Below, piece by piece: positions 8,082-16,573 of a stretch of 64,000 bases of DNA (position 1 is the first letter of the stretch; each line of letters starts with the position of its first letter). Below the pieces are notes generated by a model that saw only the letters and a list, made by a program, of their open reading frames with translations, was not told where the DNA came from and made no database searches. A program made the translations under genes and the position numbers. Source of the DNA: Thiomicrospira sp. ALE5 (GTDB lineage: Bacteria > Pseudomonadota > Gammaproteobacteria > Thiomicrospirales > Thiomicrospiraceae); NCBI RefSeq assembly GCF_900112445.1, contig NZ_FOYY01000004.1:124001-188000 (forward strand), in the 5' to 3' direction.

Positions 8082-9446
8082 TCACCGCGCGGCTAACAGC
8101 GGCTGAGCATCGCGCCCCAACCAGGCCTGGTAATGCGCTTGGGTGTTAAGCACCTTAGTGAGGTAATTGCGTGTTTCGGCAGAAGAATGTTGCTGACTAA
8201 TTCGCTGCTTAACCTGTGCGGTGCTTAACCGGTTTACCTGCCACATTGCTGACTCCATATCGTTGCCAAACAAAGGCCATACCCGATTTAAGCCACCATT
8301 GTAAGCGGCAATCACCAAAGCCGAACGTGTCTCAGCATCATTTACTGCTGCAAAATAATCATGATAAAGCAATGCTAAATAAGCCGTGCCAATACGAATA
8401 TTCTGTTCCGGGTTAAACAGTGTATTGCGCGATGGCATCTGATTAATACCATCAACTTTTTGATAGACATCCAACCCAGCTGCATAGTCTTTAATTTGCA
8501 TTAAACCCATCGCATTAGAGCGACTAATAGCACGCGGATTAAAATTACTTTCCACCTCCATCACCGCGAATACCAAGGCTGGCGAAATCTTATACTCATT
8601 AGCATAGCGCAAGACATACGCCTCATAGGGTTGTGCAGCAGCGGGCAAATTAGACTGACTTAATGGAATACGAATTTGTGCTACAGGTTGTCCTTGTCGC
8701 TCTACCCAATCAAGACGACGCTGGATAAGAAACTGTGCATAAGCATGCGCTTGAATGGGTGTGGTGACCGTATCGTGACGGTGATCTAGGACACGACGAT
8801 ACAAGGTTGGACGTGCCTGTAAATTAAGTGGTTGCGTTGATAACCACTGATCTTCTTGAAACAATTGATCAGTTAACATGGCCCGAGCCAAAGCACGCAT
8901 CATGGCGGTCTGTTGTTTGGCAATCTCGGCGCTAAATTCAAATGTAATCATGTCATTATGAATAGCAACAAACACTGGCGGACGCGTTGGTTTAGTAACA
9001 GCTTGTTCTATTGCAACAGCCACATTGTTTTCGGCAGGCGCAGCAACTAATTCTACTACTGGATCTTTTACTGCATCCGTTGTGGACACTGTCGGTGTCG
9101 CTAACTTTGATTCAACAGTATTTACATGCATCGCTTGACTGGCTAGGGTAACAATGGCGTTGTCATTTGGTTCAGCGTTAGCATTAACTTCAGGGGGAGC
9201 GTCTAAATTCAGCTTTGCGATAGAAGGGGTTGCATTACTTGCACCTATCGATTCAACAAGGTTATCTTCACTAACAGGCATAGCCGCCTGCACGACTTTA
9301 TCTTCAGTCGCCAGACTTCGTTGCTGAAGCTGGGCGAGTGCATAGCCAGACGCCCAAAATAAGCCTAAAAAAACAACACTAGTCTTGAACCAAAAACGAT
9401 GACTAGAAGTACTCGATTGGTGGAGTGTAGTGAGTTTAGCAAGCAT
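8082..9446 (-). CDS. Membrane-anchored lytic murein transglycosylase (MltC/Slt-like)
   Basis: A 454-residue protein with a short cytoplasmic lead, one membrane segment at about 22-38, and a long low-complexity Ala/Thr/Val region (about 40-155) that may span periplasm or wall. The C-terminal SLT domain starts near residue 272. E299 in VMEVESNFNP is the expected catalytic glutamate, followed by SNAMGLMQI and AAYNGGLNRVWPLF. The domain resembles MltC more than Slt70. There is no lipobox, so it is anchored by the transmembrane segment. It follows flgL by 27 bases on the same strand; because FlgJ here lacks its own hydrolase domain, a role in opening peptidoglycan for the flagellar rod is plausible but inferred. 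Confidence 0.85.
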   Translation of the reverse strand: MLAKLTTLHQSSTSSHRFWFKTSVVFLGLFWASGYALAQLQQRSLATEDKVVQAAMPVSEDNLVESIGASNATPSIAKLNLDAPPEVNANAEPNDNAIVTLASQAMHVNTVESKLATPTVSTTDAVKDPVVELVAAPAENNVAVAIEQAVTKPTRPPVFVAIHNDMITFEFSAEIAKQQTAMMRALARAMLTDQLFQEDQWLSTQPLNLQARPTLYRRVLDHRHDTVTTPIQAHAYAQFLIQRRLDWVERQGQPVAQIRIPLSQSNLPAAAQPYEAYVLRYANEYKISPALVFAVMEVESNFNPRAISRSNAMGLMQIKDYAAGLDVYQKVDGINQMPSRNTLFNPEQNIRIGTAYLALLYHDYFAAVNDAETRSALVIAAYNGGLNRVWPLFGNDMESAMWQVNRLSTAQVKQRISQQHSSAETRNYLTKVLNTQAHYQAWLGRDAQPLLAAR

Positions 9447-9473
9447 GGTTTCAACCTCGCCCGCTAAACGGTT

Positions 9474-10490
9474 TTAGCGGGTATTAATAAAATTAAATAA
9501 TGATAACTGCTGTACTCTAGCAAATGTCTGCTGAGATACCTGTAGCGCCGTTTGAGTTAAATTTAGCTTCGTGATACCTTCTGCCAAATCCAGATCCTCA
9601 AAACCACTACGTCTTTCTGTCATAGCGATTTTGTAAATCTCATTAACTTCTAGCTGCGCATCAATACGATTAACGCGCGTACCTACTGAAGTGAGAGTGG
9701 CCGCCTGTTGATCGATAGCATTTTTTAAATCATCTAAAATGTCATCACCAGGACGCTCACCCGCTTCTAATCGATCACGCATAATCTTGACTACATTGTA
9801 GATATTGTGATCAACACCCTCGGCATCCGTACTAGCAAAGGATGTTGAAGCAAGACCCGCGCCAAAAACCTCACTACCCACTTCAGCAATTCTTACTCTA
9901 GAGGGATTTTGGCTTGGTTCAGGTTGAACGGGCAAATTATCATCAAAATTAATTTGCACACTTCGGTGCCCAAATGCAGCACGCGGATCATTATCCGGTC
10001 TTGCAGGATCTGTTAGGTAAGTGACAAAACCAGGGTTAGTCGGGTCTTCAACAAAAGGCCGGTCATCGGTGTTATCTCCAGCGAATAAAAATTGACCGTC
10101 CAGATTTGTAGCATTCATGTGGTTAAGAAGACCATTTAATAACTGGTCAACCTCTGCAGCGGCTTGCCGCCTGTTGTCTGGCGACATCGTATCCGTTGAC
10201 ATGGCCACTGCAAGCTGTCTTGTGCGTTGCAATATGTCAATATTACTAGAGATTTCAGTTTCTACTTGTTGTAATTGAAACAATGCACTATTCGCATTAT
10301 CTTTAAACTGATCAAGTTGTTTAATCCCTTGATTTAGTACACTGACCTGATAAGCGCCAGAAGGATCATCACTCGGGCGATTAATTTTTTTTCCTGATGC
10401 AACCTGCTCTTGAGTAGCCGCCAGTTTAGCTTGCTGCTGCTGCATGGTGTGAACACCATTAAAAAAACTATAAGCTGTCGAAGTTCTCAT
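9474..10490 (-). CDS. flgL: Flagellar hook-associated protein 3 (hook-filament junction)
   Basis: A 338-residue protein of flagellin type: the N-terminal coiled region (MRTSTAYSFFNGVHTMQQQQAKL) and C-terminal coiled region (LNLTQTALQVSQQTFARVQQ) are both conserved, with a variable domain between (about 130-230). FlgL forms the ring joining the hook cap proteins to the filament outside the cell. It lies 16 bases downstream of flgK, the usual order. There is no signal peptide, as expected for export by the flagellar type III apparatus. Confidence 0.95.
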   Translation of the reverse strand: MRTSTAYSFFNGVHTMQQQQAKLAATQEQVASGKKINRPSDDPSGAYQVSVLNQGIKQLDQFKDNANSALFQLQQVETEISSNIDILQRTRQLAVAMSTDTMSPDNRRQAAAEVDQLLNGLLNHMNATNLDGQFLFAGDNTDDRPFVEDPTNPGFVTYLTDPARPDNDPRAAFGHRSVQINFDDNLPVQPEPSQNPSRVRIAEVGSEVFGAGLASTSFASTDAEGVDHNIYNVVKIMRDRLEAGERPGDDILDDLKNAIDQQAATLTSVGTRVNRIDAQLEVNEIYKIAMTERRSGFEDLDLAEGITKLNLTQTALQVSQQTFARVQQLSLFNFINTR

Positions 10491-10506
10491 GGCATGACCT
10501 TTCTAT

Positions 10507-12264
10507 TTAGTTTCTTACAGCACCAAGCAGTGTTTGAAACATTGATTGCGAGGTTTGAATGACTTGAGCAGCGGCCTGATAGGCCTGCTGAAAGCGAATC
10601 AAATTGGCGGCTTCCTCATCCAGATTGACGCCTGCAATACTTTCGCGCTGCTCAAATAAGTAGTTATATCCTGTTTGCGCAGACATTAGCTGCGACTCAG
10701 TACGATTAATATAACGGCCAACATCAGTTGAAACTTGAGCAAAACCTTCAGCAATAGTCGCAGTCGCCCCACTACCTCTATCAAATAATAGACTTTTAGA
10801 CTGTAAAGCGGCAAACCTGGCAGCGTTGGTATTATCACCCGACGCCGCAGGTGCCAGCACATCAGTTGCTGCAAGCATATCAGGACGCTGTCCACGGGTA
10901 GCAAGGTCGCTCGGTTCGCTTGCTTCTAGTCTAAAAGACTCTACCATTGCACGGTGTGGCGACACCTGGAAACGATCCCCTGGTGCTAAACCATCAGGCT
11001 CAAATAGCAAACCTTCAAACTCAATGTCATCTGACACACTAAATTCGGCAAATTCTTTTGTACTCAGATTGGTAACACGATAGTCCGTACCATCAAAACT
11101 TATTTCATAACTGGCCGCGCGTAATGCACCCACTTCCTGCATATCATTTGCGAGTTTTGCGTCGGCATCAGCTACAGTATTACCCGAAACCAACATATCT
11201 GCCGCATTAAAGCTAACTGTAACATTGCTGGTTCCAAGTGGGCTCGTATTATTGACATTCGCTCTCGCTTCCACTTCAAGCGGCGTAAAAATATTACCAC
11301 CCAGTTCATCATTACTTGTCCAACCTTGATTATTTTGCGTATTCTGAGACGCCACAAAACCATTTAGCATCACACCCAGCTGATCATAGGTTTTGTCAAT
11401 AAGATTGGTTCTTGCCTCTAACAAACCCCCAAGTTCACCGCTGCCTTCGAGTAGGTGGGTAATTTGGATCTCCGTACCCGACTGACGACTCATCAATTCT
11501 GCTCTATCAAGACCAGGATAAACGCCTTTACCTATTTCCAACGGGAAAACCTTATTGTCGGCTAACAGGGGTACCCGATTATTTTCAGAGTAAATTTCTA
11601 CCTGCCCATCAGGCTTAAGCGTTACAGTGATACCCAGCAATTTGCCAAGGTCATTGACCGCCTTATCACGTTTATCCAACAGATCAAAAGGCTGTTGCGA
11701 GTTATTACCTGCTTTGGAAATTGCCGAGTTAATCTGTTCTATATCGGCTAATTGACTATTTATGGAATTGACGACACCGCCAATTTGTTCATTAATTTGA
11801 CGCTCGGTTTGTGACAGCAACTGCTGTGTCGCATTCATTGCTGCAACGAGATTGCTCGCTTGATTTAATACATCATCTTTAGCGATATTAGATTGTGGAT
11901 TCGTGGCAAGATCTTGCCACGAGTCAAAATAGTTTAATAAAAAATTCTCGACACCCTGGTCTACTGAAGACACGGCTCCTTCAACTTGCTTGGCAATAGA
12001 CAAACGGGTTTCAAAGCCCGTTACACTCGACTGCGCTGACTGGAGTTGCTTATTTACAAAATCACTCATAATGCGTTCAATGCGACTAGCTTCAACACCC
12101 GAGCCACCATAGCCGCCGGCATTACCGAAGTTTAAAGCACTCAACTCAGCACGCTGACGACTATAGCCTTCCGTATTCACGTTAGCAATATTATGACTTG
12201 TAACCTGTAACGAACGGTTAAAGGCATTAGTCGCGGTGGTCGCAATAGTCAGCATATCAGCCAT
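10507..12264 (-). CDS. flgK: Flagellar hook-associated protein 1
   Basis: FlgK joins the hook to FlgL. The N-terminal rod-hook motif is clear (MADMLTIATTATNAFNRSLQVTSHNIANVNTEGY, shown by residues 1-34), and the C-terminal FQQAYQAAAQVIQTSQSMFQTLL matches the family. The ATG at 12264 is preferred: it has AGGA about seven bases upstream, whereas the upstream TTG at 12270 overlaps the flgJ stop. That gives 585 residues, a normal length. It starts two bases after flgJ ends. Confidence 0.95.
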   Translation of the reverse strand: MADMLTIATTATNAFNRSLQVTSHNIANVNTEGYSRQRAELSALNFGNAGGYGGSGVEASRIERIMSDFVNKQLQSAQSSVTGFETRLSIAKQVEGAVSSVDQGVENFLLNYFDSWQDLATNPQSNIAKDDVLNQASNLVAAMNATQQLLSQTERQINEQIGGVVNSINSQLADIEQINSAISKAGNNSQQPFDLLDKRDKAVNDLGKLLGITVTLKPDGQVEIYSENNRVPLLADNKVFPLEIGKGVYPGLDRAELMSRQSGTEIQITHLLEGSGELGGLLEARTNLIDKTYDQLGVMLNGFVASQNTQNNQGWTSNDELGGNIFTPLEVEARANVNNTSPLGTSNVTVSFNAADMLVSGNTVADADAKLANDMQEVGALRAASYEISFDGTDYRVTNLSTKEFAEFSVSDDIEFEGLLFEPDGLAPGDRFQVSPHRAMVESFRLEASEPSDLATRGQRPDMLAATDVLAPAASGDNTNAARFAALQSKSLLFDRGSGATATIAEGFAQVSTDVGRYINRTESQLMSAQTGYNYLFEQRESIAGVNLDEEAANLIRFQQAYQAAAQVIQTSQSMFQTLLGAVRN

Positions 12265-12266
12265 AA

Positions 12267-12620
12267 TCAAATCCTATCCAAACGCTGGTTTAAGTAAGCA
12301 TCCGTTGTTGCCGTTGGCAAAGTAGGTGCTAACTGTTCTACTATAAGATCGGCCAAACCGACAGAACCTTGAGCCGCTAAATGCTGAGACAATTGACTAT
12401 GATACAAATCTTTATAGGTGTCATAGTCAGATCCCTCTAACCATCCATCATCAAAACGCGTTTGATGTGCTGTCTTTAAAATCTGCTGAAGCATCATGGC
12501 TTCAAATTGTTCAGCGACTGGACGCAATGCGCTTTGCTGATCTTCACGTGCTTGCCGACGCAGGTCACCAAATCCTTGCAGATTCATAACATTTTGATGA
12601 TCCATGCTCACTAAGCTCAT
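12267..12620 (-). CDS. flgJ: Flagellar rod-assembly protein FlgJ, rod-binding domain only
   Basis: Only 117 residues, against about 310 for the two-domain enterobacterial FlgJ. The N-terminal rod-binding/scaffold domain is complete (VAEQFEAMMLQQILKTA, residues 37-53; a serine-glycine-type loop, then the SQHLAAQGSVGLADLIVEQL block). The C-terminal peptidoglycan hydrolase domain is absent. flgK begins two bases after the stop and no leftover hydrolase sequence is present, so this is a natural single-domain form, as known in several lineages, not a pseudogene. A separate enzyme must cut peptidoglycan; the transglycosylase at 8082-9446 is the local candidate. Confidence 0.92.
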   Translation of the reverse strand: MSLVSMDHQNVMNLQGFGDLRRQAREDQQSALRPVAEQFEAMMLQQILKTAHQTRFDDGWLEGSDYDTYKDLYHSQLSQHLAAQGSVGLADLIVEQLAPTLPTATTDAYLNQRLDRI

Positions 12621-12645
12621 CTTACATCTCCATTCGATCAGGCCA

Positions 12646-13767
12646 TTAAATTATCATTAGTTCAGCACGAAGTGCGCCAGCTTGCTTCAGCGCCTCTAAA
12701 ATGGCCACCAGATCACTAGGGGCGGCACCCACTCTGTTAACGGCTTCAACCAGCTCGTCTAATGTGATACCCGAATCAAACTTAAACATCCGAGAGCCAC
12801 GTTCTTCAATATCTACTTCCGAACCAGGTACCAACATAGCTTGCCCATCCGCTAGCGGGTTTGGCTGACTAGCTTCAAGTGATTCTTCAATTCTAACCAC
12901 CAAGCCACCATGACTTACCGCTGCTGGGCTTACTCGCACCGTTTGACCAATAACAACGGTGCCAGTCCGTGAGTTAACAATAATCCGTGCCGCACTATCA
13001 CCCATTGCGACTTCTATATTTTCTAAAATCGACATAAACGCGACACGTTGATCTGGAATACGCGGCGCCATGACCTCAATTGATTCCGCATCCAGCGCTT
13101 GAGCCGTTCCCGCCCCCAACATATCATTGATCGCATTGGTCACATTGGTTGCCGTGGTAAAATCCGCTCGATGTAAATTGAGTCTGATGGTTGTACCGGT
13201 CGTAAAGTCACTGTGTACTTCACGCTCGACTAGAGCACCATTAGGAATACGCCCCACACTCGGGACATTAATTGTAACGCTAGAGCCATCACGACCCGAC
13301 GCATCCAAGCCACCCACGACTAAATTCCCTTGCGCTAATGCATACACCTGATTATCCACCCCTTTAAGTGGTGTCATTAACAAGGTACCGCCCTGAAGAC
13401 TTTTCGCATTACCCAATGAAGAAACAGTGACATCAATCGTTTGGCCTGGCTTGGCAAAGGCGGGTAAGCTGGCATGCACAGCAACAGCCGCAACATTTTT
13501 AGCATTCGTCCTTACACCCGGCGGCACATTAATGCCAAACTGATTGAGCATACTAATTAAACTTTGTTCGGCAAAAGGAGTATTGTCACCCGAGCCATTT
13601 AAACCCACCACTAAGCCATAGCCAATAAGTTGGTTTTCTCGCACACCGGCAACATTTGCCACATCTTTTATACGGGATTGTGCTTCTACCCAGCTACTCC
13701 AAAATAGGATAACCACCATTGCGATAAGTCCGAATGTGGCTTGCTGTTTGTTAATTAAATTTTGCAT
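12646..13767 (-). CDS. flgI: Flagellar P-ring protein
   Basis: A 373-residue periplasmic protein that assembles around the rod in the peptidoglycan layer. A Sec signal peptide is visible (residues about 1-29, ending SWVEAQS), followed by the invariant [25 protein letters not shown] block. The C-terminus ([31 protein letters not shown]) is also canonical. It lies between flgH and flgJ with short spacers of about 25-30 bases. Confidence 0.96.
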   Translation of the reverse strand: MQNLINKQQATFGLIAMVVILFWSSWVEAQSRIKDVANVAGVRENQLIGYGLVVGLNGSGDNTPFAEQSLISMLNQFGINVPPGVRTNAKNVAAVAVHASLPAFAKPGQTIDVTVSSLGNAKSLQGGTLLMTPLKGVDNQVYALAQGNLVVGGLDASGRDGSSVTINVPSVGRIPNGALVEREVHSDFTTGTTIRLNLHRADFTTATNVTNAINDMLGAGTAQALDAESIEVMAPRIPDQRVAFMSILENIEVAMGDSAARIIVNSRTGTVVIGQTVRVSPAAVSHGGLVVRIEESLEASQPNPLADGQAMLVPGSEVDIEERGSRMFKFDSGITLDELVEAVNRVGAAPSDLVAILEALKQAGALRAELMII

Positions 13768-13798
13768 AATGACTCACCTAGAGATTTGATGACGATGA

Positions 13799-14509
13799 TT
13801 AAAGCGGCCAGAACTTTGTTAAAAACCGCGTCACGGGACCGGGTCTTGTCGTATTCCCCGCCACACCTGTGTCACGGTAAATCAAACGAACATCCGCAAC
13901 CTTGGTTGATTCGATCGTATTATCTGGGCTAATGTCTTGTGGTCGCACGATACCACCAAAGCGAATGACTTCTTCACTACTCCCTACCGTAATCCACTTC
14001 TCGCCACGTACAACTAAATTCCCATTGGGGATCACTTCTACTACAGTAACCGCCACAGACCCTGAAACCGTTGAGTCTTGCTGGGCATTCGCATTACCTG
14101 AAAAATTCGAGCTTGATCCAAAACCGACGCCTCCTGTGCCCAGCCCATCATAAATTTCGTTTGCCGAACGACCTAACACATTTAGTGGCGTCGACACACC
14201 TAAATCCATATTGTTATTACGATTAAAATTGGCTTGATCACGGCGATTTGCATTGAACTTTTCAACCAATTCGATCGTTATAATGTCGCCCACTCGATGT
14301 GCTCGGGCATCATTAAAAAAAGTCACCGCATTCGCAGAGCTATACAAAGAACCATTAACCGGTGCAGGCACTTGGCCCATGTTGGCAGGGTAGGCAGGTT
14401 CATAATTAAAATCTTCAAGACGCTCTGGCGTAGTAGAACACCCTGATAAGACTGCAACACCACCTAATAGCAGGCCTGCTGCAATCGTTTTATGTATTGA
14501 CCTCATCAC
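13799..14509 (-). CDS. flgH: Flagellar L-ring lipoprotein
   Basis: A 236-residue outer-membrane lipoprotein. The signal peptide ends in a lipobox (VLSGC, cysteine at about residue 24), so it should be lipidated and carried to the outer membrane, where it forms the L-ring. Conserved family blocks include FFNDARAHRVGDIITI and NGNLVVRGEKWITV, and the C-terminus ends RFLTKFWPL. Its start is eight bases after flgG. Confidence 0.96.
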   Translation of the reverse strand: MMRSIHKTIAAGLLLGGVAVLSGCSTTPERLEDFNYEPAYPANMGQVPAPVNGSLYSSANAVTFFNDARAHRVGDIITIELVEKFNANRRDQANFNRNNNMDLGVSTPLNVLGRSANEIYDGLGTGGVGFGSSSNFSGNANAQQDSTVSGSVAVTVVEVIPNGNLVVRGEKWITVGSSEEVIRFGGIVRPQDISPDNTIESTKVADVRLIYRDTGVAGNTTRPGPVTRFLTKFWPL

Positions 14510-14516
14510 CTACTCC

Positions 14517-15305
14517 TTAAACGGTGTTATTTAAGTATTGCATCATGCCATCAGCCGCAGTGATCGCTTTAGCATTCATTTCATAGGTACGCTGCGCCTC
14601 AATCATGCCAATCAATTCTTCAACTGTATTGACATTTGATGCCTCAAGTGCGCCTTGAATAACGGCCGCCGCATCATCCACCGTTGGGTTATTAACTAAA
14701 GGGGCGCCACTGGCAATCGTTTCATAAAACATGTTCTGACCAATAGCTTCTAAACCCGCAGGGTTAATAAACGTTGCGATCTCTATTTGACCAAGGTTGA
14801 TAGGTGCTGGATTGCCGGGTTCCTTGGCAAATACCGTACCATCACGCGTAACCATCACATCGAGCGCATTTTCAGGAATTTGGATATTAGGCTCTAGCAA
14901 ATAGCCAGAAGAGGTCACGACGTCGCCATTTTGATTAACCTGGAATGAACCATCTCGCGTATACATGATATTCCCGTCAGGATCTAAAACACGAAAGAAC
15001 CCTTTACCATCAAGCGCCAAATCTAATTGATTGTCGGTTATGATCAAGTTGCCTTGGGTATGAATTTTCTGTACCCCAACGGCTTTCACCCCGACGCCAA
15101 GCTGCAACCCAGAAGGCAGTGTATTTATTTCATCCTGCGTACCCTGTGCACCCGGTGCACGAACACTTTGATAAAGTAGATCATCAAATTCAGCACGCCC
15201 CGCTTTGTAGCCGGTGGTATTTGCGTTGGCTAAGTTATTTGAGATGGCCGCTAATCGAAACTGCTGCGCCTCTAAGCCGGTTTTTGCCACATATAACGCT
15301 CTCAT
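14517..15305 (-). CDS. flgG: Flagellar distal rod protein
   Basis: A 262-residue axial protein. The N-terminal MRALYVAKTGLEAQQFRLAAISNNLANANT region and C-terminal NVNTVEELIGMIEAQRTYEMNAKAI region are the paired helices that form rod coiled coils (each given here by its start and end residues in the family). It lies 33 bases after flgF. There is no signal peptide; it is exported by the flagellar secretion system. Confidence 0.96.
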   Translation of the reverse strand: MRALYVAKTGLEAQQFRLAAISNNLANANTTGYKAGRAEFDDLLYQSVRAPGAQGTQDEINTLPSGLQLGVGVKAVGVQKIHTQGNLIITDNQLDLALDGKGFFRVLDPDGNIMYTRDGSFQVNQNGDVVTSSGYLLEPNIQIPENALDVMVTRDGTVFAKEPGNPAPINLGQIEIATFINPAGLEAIGQNMFYETIASGAPLVNNPTVDDAAAVIQGALEASNVNTVEELIGMIEAQRTYEMNAKAITAADGMMQYLNNTV

Positions 15306-15338
15306 AACACACTCCTGCTAAACAAATCGTGATTGAGA

Positions 15339-16085
15339 CTATCCACGAATTGATAAAATTTGATTAGATGTAGAGGCCAAATCACTGGCCGTTTTCATCA
15401 TCTTGACCTGCATCTCGTATTTACGGCTAAGCTCAATCATTGTTGTTAGTGCCTGCACTGTATTCACGTTACTGGTTTGTAATGCGCCGTTAACCATGGG
15501 TACATTTGCTTGCTCTGGCAAGGGTGCACCTTCAACTAATCTTACCGAGCCTTGCTCATCTTTCATTAACTGATCAAACGGCGGATTCACCAAGCGCAGC
15601 TGGTCAATAACAACCCACTCATTTGCACCCGCACCCGCGGGAATTAAAGAAATTGTGCCATCACTGCCAATAGCAACATCATCATAGGGGGGTAATGCAA
15701 TTTGTCCGCCAGCCGCATTCAAAATAGGTTGCCCTTTCACATCAACCAGCAGACCTGCTTCTGTCACCTGTAAACTAGCCGATCGCACGTAAGCTTCCTG
15801 ATCATTACGATCAAGCATGGCAAAAAAACCATCGCCATTTGTCGCTACATCAAGCGATCGACCCGTCACCTTAATCGCACCTGGGGTAAAGTCTGTTGCG
15901 GGTCGCTCATCCATCGCATAAGTGCGGCTATCCCAACCTGGCCCTTTTAGCAATTGGGCCCGAAACTGATTAAAGTCCTGCATAAACCCATCCGTATTGG
16001 CATTGGCTAGGTTATTAGCGTTATTGGCCTGTGAAAAAGCCGTTTCTTTGGCACCACTCATGGCGATAAATAACATTCGATCCAC
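15339..16085 (-). CDS. flgF: Flagellar proximal rod protein
   Basis: A 248-residue rod protein of the FlgF type, starting MDRMLFIAMSGAKETAF and ending with the NVNTVQALTTMIELSRKYEMQ helix. It is the first gene of the flgFGHIJKL run. AAGGAC lies about eight bases before the ATG. A sigma-54 type promoter lies 45-61 bases upstream. flgBCDE, often in front of flgF, are not here; tRNA genes lie upstream instead, so this operon begins at flgF. Confidence 0.94.
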   Translation of the reverse strand: MDRMLFIAMSGAKETAFSQANNANNLANANTDGFMQDFNQFRAQLLKGPGWDSRTYAMDERPATDFTPGAIKVTGRSLDVATNGDGFFAMLDRNDQEAYVRSASLQVTEAGLLVDVKGQPILNAAGGQIALPPYDDVAIGSDGTISLIPAGAGANEWVVIDQLRLVNPPFDQLMKDEQGSVRLVEGAPLPEQANVPMVNGALQTSNVNTVQALTTMIELSRKYEMQVKMMKTASDLASTSNQILSIRG

Positions 16086-16129
16086 AGCACTTGTCCTTGG
16101 TTACAATCAAGCAATTAATAACAGGTTTA

Positions 16130-16146
16130 AGCAAGTGCTATGCCAA
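16130..16146 (-). promoter_or_regulatory. Sigma-54 (RpoN) promoter for flgFGHIJKL
   Basis: On the minus strand the sequence is TTGGCATAGCACTTGCT. It agrees with the consensus YTGGCACGRNNNTTGCW at all but two positions, and the -24 GG and -12 GC are separated by the required ten bases. It lies between the tRNA terminator and the flgF ATG. Class II flagellar operons of polar flagellates are commonly RpoN/FleQ-dependent, so the location fits. Confidence 0.8.
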
Positions 16147-16213
16147 AAGGCAATAGGCGAGAGACATGTCTGTGAGGTGATTCTAGAAATCGAGTATAGG
16201 AATGAAGCTCAGG

Positions 16214-16250
16214 AAACAAAAAACCCCAAGTAAATTAATTACTTAGGGTT
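16214..16250 (-). terminator. Rho-independent terminator after tRNA-Arg
   Basis: A 12-base stem with one mismatch (AACCCTAAGTAA paired with TTACTTGGGGTT, five-base loop) is followed on the minus strand by TTTTTTGTTT. It ends the tRNA transcript and insulates it from the flgF promoter immediately downstream. Confidence 0.85.
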
Positions 16251-16256
16251 AAGATA

Positions 16257-16333
16257 TGGCGCGCCTGAAGAGATTCGAACTCCTGACCGCTCGGTTCGTA
16301 GCCGAGTACTCTATCCAGCTGAGCTACAGGCGC
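16257..16333 (-). tRNA. tRNA-Arg, anticodon ACG
   Basis: Read on the minus strand, a 77-base cloverleaf starts GCGCCTGTAGCTCAGCTGG. The anticodon stem-loop CTCGG-CTACGAA-CCGAG gives ACG. The T-loop is GTTCGAATC, and the acceptor CAGGCGC is followed by G and an encoded CCA. ACG decodes CGN codons after A34-to-inosine editing by TadA, whose gene is at 61270-61803. Confidence 0.97.
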
Positions 16334-16346
16334 GTTGTGGTTGCGT

Positions 16347-16374
16347 ATTATAGAGAACTTGTAACAAGTGTCAA
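16347..16374 (-). promoter_or_regulatory. Strong sigma-70 promoter for tRNA-Arg
   Basis: On the minus strand TTGACA and TATAAT, both perfect, are separated by 16 bases, and TATAAT ends 13 bases before the tRNA 5' end. The spacer holds a 13-base inverted repeat (ACTTGT-A-ACAAGT on the plus strand, 16357-16369). Confidence 0.88.
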
Positions 16375-16408
16375 TCTAATTTTTGCATTTTTTAAAGCTT
16401 AAAATGAA

Positions 16409-16501
16409 TGGCGGAGACGGAGGGATTCGAACCCTCGATAGAGCTACAAACCCTATACTCCCTTAGCAGGGGAGCGCCTTCAGCCTCTCGGCCACGTCTC
16501 C
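16409..16501 (-). tRNA. tRNA-Ser, anticodon GCT
   Basis: A 93-base tRNA with a long variable arm, starting GGAGACGTGGCCGAGAGG on the minus strand. The anticodon stem-loop CTCCC-CTGCTAA-GGGAG gives GCT, reading AGC and AGT serine codons. The T-loop is GTTCGAATC, and the acceptor is followed by G and an encoded CCA. It lies 75 bases upstream of tRNA-Arg. Confidence 0.97.
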
Positions 16502-16544
16502 ACATTCAAGTCGCGTATACTACAGATAAAACGCAACGAAGTAA

Positions 16545-16567
16545 AGCCCAAAATCTGATTTTGGGCT
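16545..16567 (-). terminator. Probable terminator after lysC
   Basis: A perfect nine-base stem (AGCCCAAAA with TTTTGGGCT, five-base loop) lies seven bases beyond the lysC stop. On the minus strand it is followed by TTACTT, a weak T-run, so termination may be partial. Confidence 0.6.
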
Positions 16568-16573
16568 AGGTTT

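Larger units (their letters stand above)
3641..8131. repeat. Dense cluster of the iterated palindrome CAGGCCTG (7 of 27 window copies)
   Basis: Core octamers start at 3643, 4311, 5272, 5585, 6114, 7000 and 8122 in this cluster. Elsewhere they start at 14471, 18264, 18999, 22588, 23930, 24524, 24727, 25256, 26047, 31740, 38961, 39373, 43569, 43958, 44346, 48077, 50062, 61744, 62148 and 63150. The extended consensus is A-(C or G)-CAGGCCTG-(G or C)-T. Every copy is inside a coding region, read mostly as Pro/Ala-Gly-Leu or Gln-Ala-(Trp/Cys). It resembles cyanobacterial HIP1 in behaviour, not in sequence. Confidence 0.9.

Noticed and set aside
10571-10581. Near copies of the palindrome, such as TAGGCCTG at about 10571 and 29117, AAGGCCTG near 30246, GAGGCCTG near 61325
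   Set aside because: One base off the core; not counted among the 27 perfect copies, though they may be decayed sites.
12267-12620. FlgJ as a truncated pseudogene
   Set aside because: flgK starts two bases after the stop and no hydrolase remnant is present in any frame; single-domain FlgJ is a known form.
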